Of a stretch of 64,000 nucleotides of DNA, positions 1-8,467 are shown one piece after another. The notes under the pieces were generated by a model. That model had not been told where the DNA came from, did no database searches, and saw nothing but the letters and a program-made list of their open reading frames with translations. Source of the DNA: PALSA-612 sp963791225 (GTDB lineage: Bacteria > Actinomycetota > Thermoleophilia > Gaiellales > Gaiellaceae); NCBI GenBank assembly GCA_963791225.1, contig CAWBRV010000005.1, positions 1 to 64,000 on the forward strand, written 5' to 3'. Position numbers and translations under genes: made by a program. The stretch's first letter is position 1. Each line of letters starts with the position of its first letter.

Positions 1-4
1 GTTG

Positions 5-1553
5 CTACGCCCTGGCTATGGGGCGGTTGATGACGAAGGCGGGAATACGTCCACGTCTCGACGTCCGTCTTCGTGCCGAGTGCCTTCGTCAGCGTCAGCT
101 TGGCGTAGTACGTCCCGTTGGGCACGGGTCCGGCGTTGCCGTAGCTGTTGCCCTGACCCTTCTTCGCCGTGCCGTCCCACGGGAAGTCGGAGATCGCCGT
201 GGAAGTGCTGTTCCGCGACAGGTAGTCGCTGACTATCGTGGTCCCCATCCACTTGTCGTTCGACGCGTTGTAGACGTCGATCGCCAGGCTGCGTGCCGGG
301 TGGTCGAAGTGCATGGTGAAGTGCGGCATGCTGAACGGGTCGGCGAATGTGAACACGCTGCTCGCCGGAGGTACCTGGACGAGGGTGGCGCCCGACTGCC
401 GCGAGAGCCACGGGTACCCCTTGCCGGTCACCGGTGTGAGCACCTGGATTGACTGGTAGTCGCCCTTGAAGCCGGCGTACGGCACGCGGTATTCCTGTCA
501 CCGCCCTGCGGCGTGAACTTGACGTACCCGCCGTAGATGCCCTTGTCGGGCATTGCCGGGTTCGGTGTGATCGTGACCGTGACGTTCGCAGCACCGTTGC
601 CCGGGGACGGGTCACGCTCGGCGAGCTGAAGCTCACCGACGCGTAGACCGTCGAGTAAACCGGCAAGAACGTGCTGCCCGTTGTTCCCGCCGCCGGCTCG
701 TTGGACAGGTCGTACGTGACCGGCGTCCCGCTCGAGTTCGTGAGCTTGATCTTCGCCGAGCCGCCGTTGCCTTCGCCGAGCGAGACCTTGCCCGGGGAGA
801 GCATCGTCGTTTCGTTGATGGCGCCCATGATGTCGAGCATGCCGGCACCCTGTCGGTGCGTGGCATCGAGGTATGACTGCCCGAAAACGTTCTTCGGGTC
901 GGCGCTGTTCTGGAGGATGTCCCTGACATCACTCGCCTTCGTGCCGGGATGAGCCTCGAGAAGCAGCGCCACGGCACCGGCAACGTGAGGAGAAGCCATC
1001 GATGTGCCGCTGAGCGTGGCGTAGCTTCCGAGCTCGATCGGGTAGGTCGAGCGAATCGAGCCGCCGGGTGCGCCGATGTCCGGTTTGAGCGTCAGCTCGG
1101 CGTTGAGTCCCCACGAGCTGAAGTCCGAGATCGTCCCTTCAGTCGGGTTCGGGGTAGACCGACGGTGCCAGTCGTCCAGTTCCACGCTGTGGGCCTGAGA
1201 CGATGGCGTTGTGGACGGCGGTGCCGTCCGTGCCGGAGAGGGCGACGACGGGAATCGTGACCACCGGGAAGCCGGCCACCGTGGGACTGAGCGCCCCTGG
1301 GTACGTTGTTGTAGAGCACGACGGCGGCTGCGCCGCCGTTCTGCGCGTTGTTGGCCTTGACAAGGAACGTGCAGGTTCCGCGGCGGACGAGAACGGCCAT
1401 GCCGGTGTACGTCCCGGCCGGTACCGCTGCACACCCGTCCGTGTCAGGCGTCCTCGGGAGATCCCTCTCGTTTCGGAGTTGTTTGCGACGAGAATCCCGC
1501 GCATCTCCACCACGAAAGGCAACCGGAATGCCAGGCTGGCTCGGACGGCTCAC
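5..1553 (-). pseudogene. S8 subtilisin-like peptidase remnant, 5'-truncated and frameshifted
   Basis: Pieces of a lactocepin/C5a-peptidase-type subtilase lie in different frames of the minus strand. In order they are a PA domain (about 1300-1450, with RRGTCTF and NNAQNGGAAAVV), the catalytic-serine block (GTSMASPHVAGAVALL, about 960-1010), a Fn3-like stretch, VPYAGFKGDY near 480, and a C-terminal FPWDGT...VPNGTYYAK segment ending near position 5. At least four frame changes are needed to read through. The catalytic Asp and His, which precede the PA domain in this family, are absent: only 60-80 bases separate the PA segment from the neighbouring gene's terminator-like hairpin. The 5' truncation points to real gene decay, whereas some internal shifts may be sequencing indels. 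An intact protein would be secreted or wall-associated. Confidence 0.7.
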
Positions 1554-1570
1554 AACCCGACGCGGAACGT

Positions 1571-1613
1571 CCTAGCCGGGAGGGCAAGTTCAGCGCCGGC
1601 CCTCCCGGCTAGG
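1571..1613. terminator. 14-bp perfect inverted repeat downstream of the beta-helix gene
   Basis: CCTAGCCGGGAGGG (1571-1584) pairs perfectly with its complement at 1600-1613 around a 15-nt loop. It sits just after the stop of the minus-strand beta-helix gene (1631), so it is placed like a transcription terminator. No T-tract follows on either strand, so it may act as a factor-dependent or stalling hairpin. Confidence 0.5.
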
Positions 1614-1630
1614 AACCGGTCAGGGTCGGG

Positions 1631-3117
1631 TTAGGGCGGGCAGAGGAGCGTGTTGATCAGGTTGTTGGGCTGGTTGAGGAAGATCAGCGCCCCGGGCACG
1701 ATCGTCAGTGCGGTAGCCGCCGCAGTTGAACACCCCGCCGCCGTTCACGATCGCCTGGTTACCGGCCACGGCCGTCCCCGGTAGCAGCGCCACGTTCGAG
1801 GAACCGTCGCCGTTCTCGCTGAAGATGCCGCCGCCATAAAGCGCCCGGTCGGGGTTGAGCGTGTGCTGGATCCGGCCGACCGACGTGTTCGACAACGTCA
1901 CCAGCGCTGTCCCGTTGTTGGCGCAGCCGTCGACGCCGTTCGAGTTGTAGATGGCGCCACCTTCACCGCTGGTGGCCAGGTTGCCGCCGAAGGCCGAGTT
2001 GGTCGCGAGCAGGCTGGCCGTCTTGAAGCAGGCACCGTAGTTGGAGACGCCGCCGCCGTCGCCGTCCAACACCTTGTTGAACGAGATCGTCGAGTGATCC
2101 AGCGATACTGTCGCATCACCAAACTCGGCCTTGGTGTAGATGCCGCCACCCGAGAACGCGGCCCTGTTGTGGTCGATCGTCGAGTTCGTCACTGTCAGAC
2201 CTTGCTGGGCCTGGTTGTGCCCGTAGTAGGCGATGCCGCCGCCGTAGTCGGCGGAAATGTTCCCGGTCACACGGGTCGAGCCGAGCGAGACCTGGGAGTC
2301 AGCCATCCAGATGCCGCCGCCACCGTAGATGTTGGTGACCTGCGTCACCTGGTTGCCGATGATCGTCGACCCGGTCACCTGCAACACGGAAGAGTTCGTG
2401 ACCAACAAGCCGCCGCCCTCATACTCGCCGCCTGATTGTTACTGACCGTCGAACCGATCAGCGTCCCGGTGGACGAGTCCAGGGCGATCCCCCCGCCGGC
2501 ACCGCCAACCCCATTCGAGTTCCCGCTCACGGTCGAGTTGGTCAAGTTGACGGTCGAGCCGACCTCCGCCTCAATGCCAGCGCCAAACGACGACGAGTTG
2601 CCGCTCACCTGAGAAGAAACCGCGTTGACCGTCCCGCCGTTCACGTAAACGCCGCCACCGGCGGCGACGGCCGTGTTCCCGCTCACCACCGCGTTCGACA
2701 GATTCAACGTACTCGAACAACACACCATGTCGACGCCGCCACCAAGGAAGCCCGAGGAGCCGTTCCTGATCGTCAAGTTCTGAACCGTCAGGTTCGAGCC
2801 GCTACCGATCGACACCGCCGAACCGGTAGCACCACCATCCAGGATCCCCGGATGGACACCCGACTGTAAGGTCACGGTCACACCCGCGCCGATCACCACC
2901 TGCCCCGTACAAGTGTGCCATTGATCGCCACCGCGCCCGAGCCGGCATCCGCGTTCACCGTCGCCACTGTGTCCGACCCATACGGCGCACAGTTGACCGT
3001 CCCACCAGCGAAAGCCGCGCCGGCACCAAACGACAACACCACCGCAGCGACCACCACTGCCACCACGAGCAACGACAGCCCCGACAGTGTCCGCCGACCC
3101 GATCCTCGCCTCCACAT
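1631..3117 (-). CDS. secreted right-handed beta-helix (Pmp/choice-of-anchor-like) protein, frameshifted
   Basis: The product is predicted to be an exported parallel beta-helix protein. It starts at ATG 3117 (MWRRGSGRRTLSGL...), preceded by GGAAGGA at good spacing, and has a hydrophobic signal peptide ending AGAAFA. The body is a run of short repeats built on NSTVSGN, GGGIY and GGGV motifs, typical of polymorphic outer-membrane-protein-like/right-handed beta-helix repeats. As given, the reading frame must be changed near 2905, 2420 and 1710. The last segment then ends LINTLLCPP at a TAA at 1631-1633. No catalytic residues of pectate lyases are evident, so an adhesin or structural surface role is more likely than an enzyme. 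The indels may be sequence errors, because both halves keep intact repeats. Confidence 0.65.
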
Positions 3118-3349
3118 AACGCTCATCCTTCCCGGTTGCACAACCAACACCGCGCCACGGAAAAAGCCCTCATGCCAAAAAGGGTTGGCGCCAGTATCCG
3201 ACAAACCCTCCAACAACAGCAACGAAACCACCATTGACCGTGACCGACTGAGCCGAGCGCAGGTGCGACCGTACTGGCGCACACACTGGCGCACACAGCC
3301 CGCAGACGCCGTGGTTGAGCCAAACGAGCAGAGTCTTCAAAACCACTTA

Positions 3350-3366
3350 GGGCCTATCTCGCTAGG
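3350..3366 (+). repeat. left terminal inverted repeat of the IS element
   Basis: GGGCCTATCTCGCTAGG matches the reverse complement of 4269-4285 at 15 of 17 positions. TTA precedes it directly. Confidence 0.88.
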
Positions 3367-3430
3367 CAGGGACCCGGCGGGTGGTGGCGAAGTCCGACCT
3401 CGTTGCTGAAATCGGCGAGGGAGGCTTTCG

Positions 3431-4281
3431 ATGGGTCTTGTCTCGAGCGACGATGGGTGGCGGTTGCCGGATTGGTTGTGGGAGCGAGTCGAGCCGTTGT
3501 TGCCGGCTGGGCCTTCGCATCCGTTGGGGTGTCACCGGCCGCGGGTGCCTGATCGCGCTGCGATGGACGCGATCTTGCTCGTGCTTCGCACCGGGATGCA
3601 GTGGAACGCGTTGAACGCGACCGGGATCTGCACCTCCTCCTCGGCGCACCGGCGCTTTCAGGAGTGGGAGCAGGCTGGCGTGTTCCATGAGATTTGGCGG
3701 CAAGGTCTGCTCGATTACGACGAGCAGGTCGGGATCGACTGGGCCTGGTTGTGCTGTGATGGGGCGACAGGGAAGGCGCCGCTGGGCGGTGTGGCGACCG
3801 GGCCGAATCCGACTGATAGAGCAAAAGGGGGGCGAAACGTTCGCTTCTCTGCGAGGCAGCAGGGGTCCCGATCGGGTTGGCGCATGACGGCGCCAACCGC
3901 CACGACTCAAAGCTCCTAGCTCCGACGCTCGACTCGGTTCCGATCCAGCGGCCCGAGCCGTCAGCCGAGAATCCGCAAGGCCTCTGTCTCGACGGCGGCT
4001 ACGCCTACCCGTGGGTCAGCGACCTCGCGGCCGGTCGCGGTTACACGGCCCACATCCGTCGCCGTGCCGAGGAGCTCGAGCTCAAACGGGCCACACCGGG
4101 ATGGCGCGCCCGCCGCTGGGTCGTCGAGGCGTGCCACTCCTGGCTCAACCGCAACCGCGCCCTCCTGATCCGCTGGTCGAAGAAACCAGAGAACCACCTC
4201 GCGCTCCTCCAACTCGCCTGCGGCCTGATCGCGTTCAAGAAAGCCCACGCAGCCCGCCTCACTCACGCCCTACCGGGATAG
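3431..4281 (+). CDS. IS5-family DDE transposase, two frames joined by a -1 shift
   Basis: Catalyses cut-and-paste movement of the surrounding IS element. The first frame starts at ATG 3431 (GGGAGG upstream) and carries the N-terminal helix-turn-helix region and the first catalytic Asp in CCDGATGKAP (residue 110). The second frame carries GLAHDGANRHD, the second Asp in LDGGYAY, and the catalytic Glu in VVEACHSWLNRNRALL. The frames join by a -1 shift at AAAAGGGGGG (3823-3832). Such an A/G run is a plausible programmed frameshift site, as used by several IS5-family elements, but a homopolymer sequencing error would look the same. Translation after the shift restores the conserved AKRSLLCEAAGVPIGLAHD block. 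Confidence 0.85.
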
Positions 4282-4285
4282 GCCC
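4269..4285 (-). repeat. right terminal inverted repeat of the IS element
   Basis: Read on the minus strand it is GGGCCTATCCCGGTAGG, the partner of 3350-3366. TTA follows directly at 4286-4288. The transposase stop lies inside this repeat region. Confidence 0.88.
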
Positions 4286-4548
4286 TTAGGAGACTTTGAC
4301 GAACGCGGCTAATCTGCGGCAGCCGCGGCGCCCGTCAAGAGGATCGTGGAGGCATGGCCCTGGCTGCCTCGTCAAGGTCGCCCGCCTGTGGCTACCCGGT
4401 CGGGGTCGGCGAGCCAGGCAATCCGGAGATGAGCCATACGACCAGCAACACCAGCGCAGCCCCTAGCACTAGGAGCATGACAAGAACAACTACTGGCCTA
4501 GCCTGACCGGCGGCGGTCGAAGTCTTAGGTCGGTTTGACGAAACGCGG

Positions 4549-4644
4549 TTAGATGTCGTCGCGGAACCAGAACCACGCGGCCAAGGCACCAGCAAGAGCC
4601 AGCACGCCCAGATAGCCCAGCCACGCGGTCACGGATGCGAGCAT
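4549..4644 (-). CDS. possible 31-residue single-pass membrane peptide
   Basis: This short open frame (MLASVTAWLG...WFRDDI) is almost entirely one hydrophobic helix followed by a charged tail, the layout of small bacterial membrane peptides. No strong ribosome-binding site precedes it. It is the best candidate in the 430-base stretch between the IS element and the regulator. A second hydrophobic frame (about 4397-4490 minus) is also present but lacks a convincing start. The motif TTTGACGAA(A)CGCGGYTA occurs twice here, near 4295 and 4534. Whether any of this is translated is uncertain. Confidence 0.25.
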   Translation of the reverse strand: MLASVTAWLGYLGVLALAGALAAWFWFRDDI

Positions 4645-4717
4645 ACGCCTGGCTTGACCCACCCCTCGACCACGAGGAGTCCCAACGCCTCCAGCGATCG
4701 CCCACGGATAGGCGGGC

Positions 4718-5062
4718 TCAGCCGACCGCGGTCGCGTCCTTGGGCGCCAGGACGACGTCGAGCACGTCGCCCACCGTCGTCCCGCTCGTGATCGGGTGGC
4801 GGAAGTCGGCGCCGCGGCGAACCTTGTACCGGTTCCTGCGGCCGATCCGGATCCGGTCGACGTAGCCCTCGCTCGCGAGGTCGCTGAGGATCGCCTGCGT
4901 CGCGCGCTCCGTTATCCCGACGCGGGCGGCGATGTCGCGGACGCGGAGGTCAGGATCGCGCGCGACGCTTGCCAGTACCAGGAAGTGATTGGTGACGAAC
5001 GTCCAGCGGGGAGCAGCGTCCCGAGCATTGGACGTGTTCCCGGACGCGTGTACGGGATCCAT
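4718..5062 (-). CDS. winged helix-turn-helix transcriptional regulator
   Basis: A 114-residue DNA-binding protein starting at ATG 5062, with GAAGGAG just upstream. Residues about 20-75 form a winged helix: TFVTNHFLVLASVARDPDLR, then RVRDIAARVGITERATQAIL as helix-turn-helix, then DLASEGYVDRIRIGRRNRY as recognition helix plus wing. This is the ArsR/MarR-like single-domain type. No metal-binding cysteines are present. It is divergent from leuCD with a 310-base gap holding two palindromes, one of which (5102-5117) lies just upstream of its own start and could be an autoregulatory operator. The ligand is unknown. Confidence 0.75.
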   Translation of the reverse strand: MDPVHASGNTSNARDAAPRWTFVTNHFLVLASVARDPDLRVRDIAARVGITERATQAILSDLASEGYVDRIRIGRRNRYKVRRGADFRHPITSGTTVGDVLDVVLAPKDATAVG

Positions 5063-5101
5063 GGCACTCCTTCGGTTTTCGACTTACGGCACGTGCGTTG
5101 T

Positions 5102-5117
5102 ATCACGGGAACGTGAT
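5102..5117. promoter_or_regulatory. dyad operator candidate ATCACG-GGAA-CGTGAT
   Basis: A perfect 6-bp dyad with a 4-base centre, 39 bases upstream of the start codon of the winged-helix regulator. That spacing places it around the expected -35 region of that gene. Autoregulation is inferred from position only. Confidence 0.4.
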
Positions 5118-5213
5118 GTCATGAGTGGCGGCGCGCGCCAGATGGTTGATGCCACGAGGTCGTGCTCCTCGGGACGTGGGCTGGTTGCTCTGGGGCGCGG
5201 CGATGAGTCGTCG

Positions 5214-5233
5214 CCGATACGCGGGCGTATCGG
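5214..5233. promoter_or_regulatory. palindrome CCGATACGC-GG-GCGTATCGG upstream of leuC
   Basis: A perfect 9-bp inverted repeat with a 2-base centre in the long gap before leuC. Flanking bases GTCGTCG and TGATGAC extend the symmetry imperfectly. No T-tract follows, so an operator is likelier than a terminator. The rest of 5118-5372 shows no supported gene. Confidence 0.4.
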
Positions 5234-5372
5234 TGATGACGCGGCAGCGTGAAGCTCACGCCTGGCGGAGGCCGGCCGCGCCGGGCTCTGCCGGACGTGA
5301 GCGGCCCAGACACGCCAGACCACGGAGCCGAGCGCGCGAGATCGTGGCGTCAATCGTCTAGCCTTCGAACCG

Positions 5373-6782
5373 GTGGCGAGGAGCCTGTTCGAGAAGATCT
5401 GGGACGCACACGTCGTGCGGGACGTGGAAGGCGAGCCGACGCTGCTCTACGTCGACCTGCACCTCGTCCACGAGGTCACCTCGGCGCAGGCGTTCGACGG
5501 CTTGCGCGTGGCCGGACGGGGCGTGCGGCGCCCCGACCTCACCGTCGCGACGATGGACCACAACGTGCCCACGCTGCCGGGGCCGATCGAGGATCCGCTC
5601 GCCCGTGCGCAGCTCGACGCGCTGCGGCGCAACTGCGAGGAGTTCGGCGTCCCGCTCTATGCCACCGGCAGCGGCCGCGAGGGAATCGTCCACGTGATCG
5701 GCCCCGAGCTCGGCCTGACTCAGCCGGGCCTGACGATCGTGTGCGGCGACAGCCACACGTCGACGCACGGCGCGTTCGGCGCGCTCGCGTTTGGTGTCGG
5801 CACGTCCGAGGTCGAGCACGTGCTCGCGACGCAGACACTTCCCCTTCGCAAGCCGAAGACGGCGCTCGTCCGCTTCGAGGGCGCGCTGCCGCCGGGACTG
5901 ACGCCGAAGGACCTGGTGCTCGGGATGATCGGCCGTCTGGGCGTCGCCGGCGGGGTCGGACACGTGCTCGAGTACGCGGGCGAGGCGATCGAGGGCTTCT
6001 CGATGGAGGGGCGAATGACGCTCTGCAACATGTCGATCGAGGCCGGCGCCCGGGCGGGAATGGTGGCGCCGGACGAGACGACGTTCGCCTATCTCGAAGG
6101 GCGCGAGTTCGCACCCGCCGACGCGGCGTGGGAGGCGGCGCTCGATCGCTGGCACGCGCTCCCGTCCGACCCCGGCGCGCGCTACGACCGCACGGTCACG
6201 ATCGACGTGGGCGAGCTCGAGCCGCAGGTGACGTGGGGAACGAACCCGGGCATGGTCGTTCCCGTCGGCGACCGTGTGCCGGATCCTGCCGACTTCGCCG
6301 ATCCCGAGGAACGTGCCGCCGTCGAGCGGGCGCTCGCGTACATGGCGCTGGAGCCGGGCACGCCGATCGAGGAGATCCCGGTCGACCGCGTCTTCATCGG
6401 CTCGTGCACGAACGCGCGCATCGAGGATCTGCGCGCCGCCGCAGCCGTTGCGGCCGGAAAGCAGGTCGCCGCCGGTGTGACGGCGCTCGTCGTCCCAGGC
6501 TCGGCTGCGGTCAAGCGACAGGCCGAGGAGGAGGGGCTCGACCGGATCTTCGTCGCGGCGGGATTCGAGTGGCGGAACGCAGGCTGCTCGATGTGCCTGG
6601 GGATGAATCCCGACGTGCTCGGGCCCGGCGAGCGATGCGCGTCGACCTCGAACCGGAACTTCGAGGGCCGCCAGGGCCGGCTCGGGCGGACGCATCTCGT
6701 CAGCCCGGCCATGGCAGCCGCCGCAGCGGTGGCCGGCCACTTCGTCGACGTGCGCGAGCTCGAGGCTGGGCCTGTCGCATGA
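5373..6782 (+). CDS. leuC: 3-isopropylmalate dehydratase large subunit
   Basis: With LeuD it isomerises 2-isopropylmalate to 3-isopropylmalate in leucine synthesis, in the cytoplasm. The 469-residue protein has the aconitase-fold active site: the substrate loop DHNVPT, GDSHTSTHGAFG, and the three [4Fe-4S] ligands Cys345 (GSCTN), Cys405 and Cys408 (GCSMCLGMNPD). These match family positions and full length. The GTG start at 5373 lies 8 nt after a TAGCCT -10 box (5359-5364) with no ribosome-binding site, suggesting a leaderless transcript. The stop codon lies inside a strong hairpin (6774-6797), the first of three before leuD. Confidence 0.96.
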   Translation: MARSLFEKIWDAHVVRDVEGEPTLLYVDLHLVHEVTSAQAFDGLRVAGRGVRRPDLTVATMDHNVPTLPGPIEDPLARAQLDALRRNCEEFGVPLYATGSGREGIVHVIGPELGLTQPGLTIVCGDSHTSTHGAFGALAFGVGTSEVEHVLATQTLPLRKPKTALVRFEGALPPGLTPKDLVLGMIGRLGVAGGVGHVLEYAGEAIEGFSMEGRMTLCNMSIEAGARAGMVAPDETTFAYLEGREFAPADAAWEAALDRWHALPSDPGARYDRTVTIDVGELEPQVTWGTNPGMVVPVGDRVPDPADFADPEERAAVERALAYMALEPGTPIEEIPVDRVFIGSCTNARIEDLRAAAAVAAGKQVAAGVTALVVPGSAAVKRQAEEEGLDRIFVAAGFEWRNAGCSMCLGMNPDVLGPGERCASTSNRNFEGRQGRLGRTHLVSPAMAAAAAVAGHFVDVRELEAGPVA

Positions 6783-6867
6783 GTGAGCTCATGCGACGGG
6801 GAGGGGGGGCTCGGGGGAACCGAGACGTTCCCCCTTGCGCTGCGCCGCGGCTTGGCTGCGGTGCAGC
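6774..6867 (+). promoter_or_regulatory. three consecutive hairpins between leuC and leuD
   Basis: Hairpin 1 (6774-6797): GTCGCATGAG pairs perfectly with CTCATGCGAC across TGAG and contains the leuC stop. Hairpin 2 (6813-6834): GGGGGAAC pairs with GTTCCCCC. Hairpin 3 (6839-6867): two 13-base arms match at 11 positions and end just before the leuD ribosome-binding site GGGAGG (6868-6873). No U-tract follows any of them. The array could tune the LeuC:LeuD ratio or protect a processed mRNA end; the role is inferred. Confidence 0.5.
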
Positions 6868-6880
6868 GGGAGGATGCAGC

Positions 6881-7441
6881 TTGAGGCCGTTCACGCGCGT
6901 GAGTGCGACCGCGGCGGTGCTCGACCGCGCCGACGTCGACACCGACCAGATCATGCCGAAGCAGTTCCTGAAGCGGATCGAGCGCACGGGCTTCGGCGAG
7001 TTCCTGTTCTTCGACTGGGCGAAGGATCCGGACTTCGAGCTCAACCGGCCGGAGTTCCGGGGAGCGAAGATCCTGCTCGCCGGGCGGAACTTCGGCTGCG
7101 GCTCGTCGCGCGAGCACGCGCCCTGGGGGCTGCAGGACGCGGGCTACGACGTGGTCATCGCCCCGTCGTTCGGGGACATCTTCCGCCAGAACTGCGTCAA
7201 GATCGGCCTCGTCCCCATCGTCCTGCCGGCGGCGCAGGTCAAGCGGCTGCAGCAGTTCGGCGGCCAGGAGCTCACGGTCGACCTGGAAACGCAGACGATC
7301 GAGGACCCGAGCGGCGAGCTGACCCCGTTCCCGTTCGACGCCTTCGACCGCCACCGTCTCCTGAACGGCCTCGACGACATCGGCCTGACCCTCGAGCACG
7401 AGGCTGACATCGCCGCCTTCGAGGCTGCCGCCGCTCGCTGA
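6881..7441 (+). CDS. leuD: 3-isopropylmalate dehydratase small subunit
   Basis: The swivelling-domain partner of LeuC. The 186-residue protein starts at TTG 6881 (TTG AGG CCG TTC), chosen because GGGAGG lies 7 nt upstream and because LRPFTRVSATAAVLDRADVD matches the family N-terminus. Diagnostic motifs are DTDQIMPKQFLK, the substrate loop GRNFGCGSSREHAPW, and FGDIFRQNCVKIGLVP. It is separated from leuC by a 98-base spacer full of stem-loops, unusual for an obligate heterodimer whose genes normally abut. Confidence 0.95.
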   Translation: MRPFTRVSATAAVLDRADVDTDQIMPKQFLKRIERTGFGEFLFFDWAKDPDFELNRPEFRGAKILLAGRNFGCGSSREHAPWGLQDAGYDVVIAPSFGDIFRQNCVKIGLVPIVLPAAQVKRLQQFGGQELTVDLETQTIEDPSGELTPFPFDAFDRHRLLNGLDDIGLTLEHEADIAAFEAAAAR

Positions 7442-7474
7442 CCCGCTCCGACACGCGGCTAGGATTGCCGCAGC

Positions 7475-7545
7475 GGCGACGTGGCCGAGTGGTTAGGCAG
7501 AGGCCTGCAAAGCCTCGTACAGCGGTTCGAGTCCGCTCGTCGCCT
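7475..7545 (+). tRNA. tRNA-Cys (GCA)
   Basis: A 71-nt cloverleaf. Acceptor GGCGACG pairs with CGTCGCC, the anticodon loop is CTGCAAA with anticodon GCA, the T-loop is TTCGAGT, and the discriminator is U, as expected for Cys. CCA is not encoded. A TAGGAT -10 box (7460-7465) lies 17 nt after GCTGAC. Confidence 0.93.
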
Positions 7546-7580
7546 TCGAAACGCGGGCCCGTGCTAGTCTCGCCCGCTCG

Positions 7581-7889
7581 ATGGCCTTGGACGGGGAGCG
7601 AATCCGGCACACGGTCGTCTTCAGCCTGCGCCACCCGGCCGGATCGCAGGAGGAGGCCGAGTTCCTCTCGGCCGCGGGGCGGCTGGCCGCGATTCCGGGC
7701 GTCGAAGCGTTCCAGGTGCTGCGCGAGGTGAGTCCGAAGAACGGCTACAGCTTCGGCATCTCGATGGAGTTCGCGGACGAGGCGGCCTATGTCGCCTACA
7801 ACGAACATCCCGACCACGTTCGGTTCGTGGAGCAGCGATGGCTGCCGGAGGTCTCGGACTTCCTCGAGATCGACTACGCGGCCCGGTAG
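7581..7889 (+). CDS. Dabb (stress-responsive A/B barrel) domain protein
   Basis: A 102-residue protein that is a single dimeric alpha-beta barrel: IRHTVVFSLRHP at the N-terminus, a central helix, VLREVSPKNGYSFGISMEF, then EAAYVAYNEHPDHVRFVEQRWLP and VSDFLEIDY. The HTVVF and Y..HP.H..FV signatures are typical of Dabb proteins, whose actual functions vary. The ATG start lies 10 nt after a TAGTCT -10 box (7565-7570), with no ribosome-binding site. It is downstream of tRNA-Cys and upstream of a MarR regulator; a functional link is not evident. Confidence 0.82.
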   Translation: MALDGERIRHTVVFSLRHPAGSQEEAEFLSAAGRLAAIPGVEAFQVLREVSPKNGYSFGISMEFADEAAYVAYNEHPDHVRFVEQRWLPEVSDFLEIDYAAR

Positions 7890-7950
7890 CGGGCGTCCTT
7901 CGCCCGGCGGCTGCTGGCAAAGCAGGACGGCAATGCCGTAAGGTCGCGGT

Positions 7951-8361
7951 GTGGAATCACGCGACCTCGACGTCCAGGACGTGATCACGGTCGCCGAGTT
8001 CCGTGCGGCGCTGCGGAAGTTCCTGCGTAGGTCGGAGCTCGTCGCGGACAGATGCGGCCTGACGCCGCAGCGTTACCTCCTCCTGCTGATGATCAAGGGC
8101 GCGCCCGACCGCAGCGGCCGCTCGACGGTGACCGACCTCGCCGAGCAGCTCCAGCTGGCCCAGAGCACCGTGACAGAGCTCGTGGCCCGGAGCGTGGACG
8201 CGGGTCTGATCGAGCGTGAGGCCTCGGATTCGGATGGACGCGTCACCTACCTGCGGTTGACCGCCGAGGGGGAGCGCCGGCTCGCGTGCTCGTTCACGGG
8301 CCTCGCCGTCGAGCGCAGCGCCCTCTACGAGGCGATCGGCGCCCTACGACCCACCGGCTAG
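7951..8361 (+). CDS. MarR-family transcriptional regulator
   Basis: A 136-residue winged-helix dimer. The core is LTPQRYLLLLMIKGA, STVTDLAEQLQLAQSTVTEL (helix-turn-helix), VARSVDAGLIEREASDSDGR (wing, with the conserved D..D.R) and VTYLRLTAEGERRL. Such proteins usually repress nearby transporters or stress genes and respond to small aromatic ligands. The GTG start is 6 nt after the TAAGGT -10 box (7939-7944), suggesting a leaderless mRNA. The neighbour downstream is a convergent pilin gene, so its target cannot be deduced from position. Confidence 0.88.
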   Translation: MESRDLDVQDVITVAEFRAALRKFLRRSELVADRCGLTPQRYLLLLMIKGAPDRSGRSTVTDLAEQLQLAQSTVTELVARSVDAGLIEREASDSDGRVTYLRLTAEGERRLACSFTGLAVERSALYEAIGALRPTG

Positions 8362-8371
8362 CCCGGAACCG

Positions 8372-8414
8372 CAAAAGGAAAGGCGCGAGGCGGCTGGTTT
8401 GCGCGCCTCGCGCC
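8372..8414 (-). terminator. intrinsic terminator of the Flp pilin gene
   Basis: The arms GGCGCGAGGCG (8382-8392) and CGCCTCGCGCC (8404-8414) are perfectly complementary. On the minus strand the hairpin is followed by TTTCCTTTT, so it terminates the pilin transcript. Confidence 0.75.
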
Positions 8415-8467
8415 GTGTCCTTCGCGTGCAGCGGTGCGTTCACCGCCGATGTCGAATCTGGGGTGGC

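Larger units (their letters stand above)
3350..4285 (+). mobile_element. IS5-family insertion sequence (IS427/IS1031-like), 936 bp
   Basis: The element is complete. It has 17-bp terminal inverted repeats matching at 15 positions, a transposase in two overlapping frames, and a 3-bp TTA direct repeat immediately outside each end (3347-3349 and 4286-4288). Length, TNA-type target and the GPNPTDR/GLAHDGANRHD transposase motifs fit the IS427/IS1031 groups of the IS5 family. It lies upstream of the beta-helix gene, between that gene and a winged-helix regulator. Intact ends and a perfect target duplication suggest a fairly recent insertion. Confidence 0.88.

Noticed and set aside
5249..6880. The leuD frame stays open for about 540 codons upstream
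   Set aside because: This part is an out-of-frame reading of leuC; TTG 6881 with GGGAGG marks the true start.
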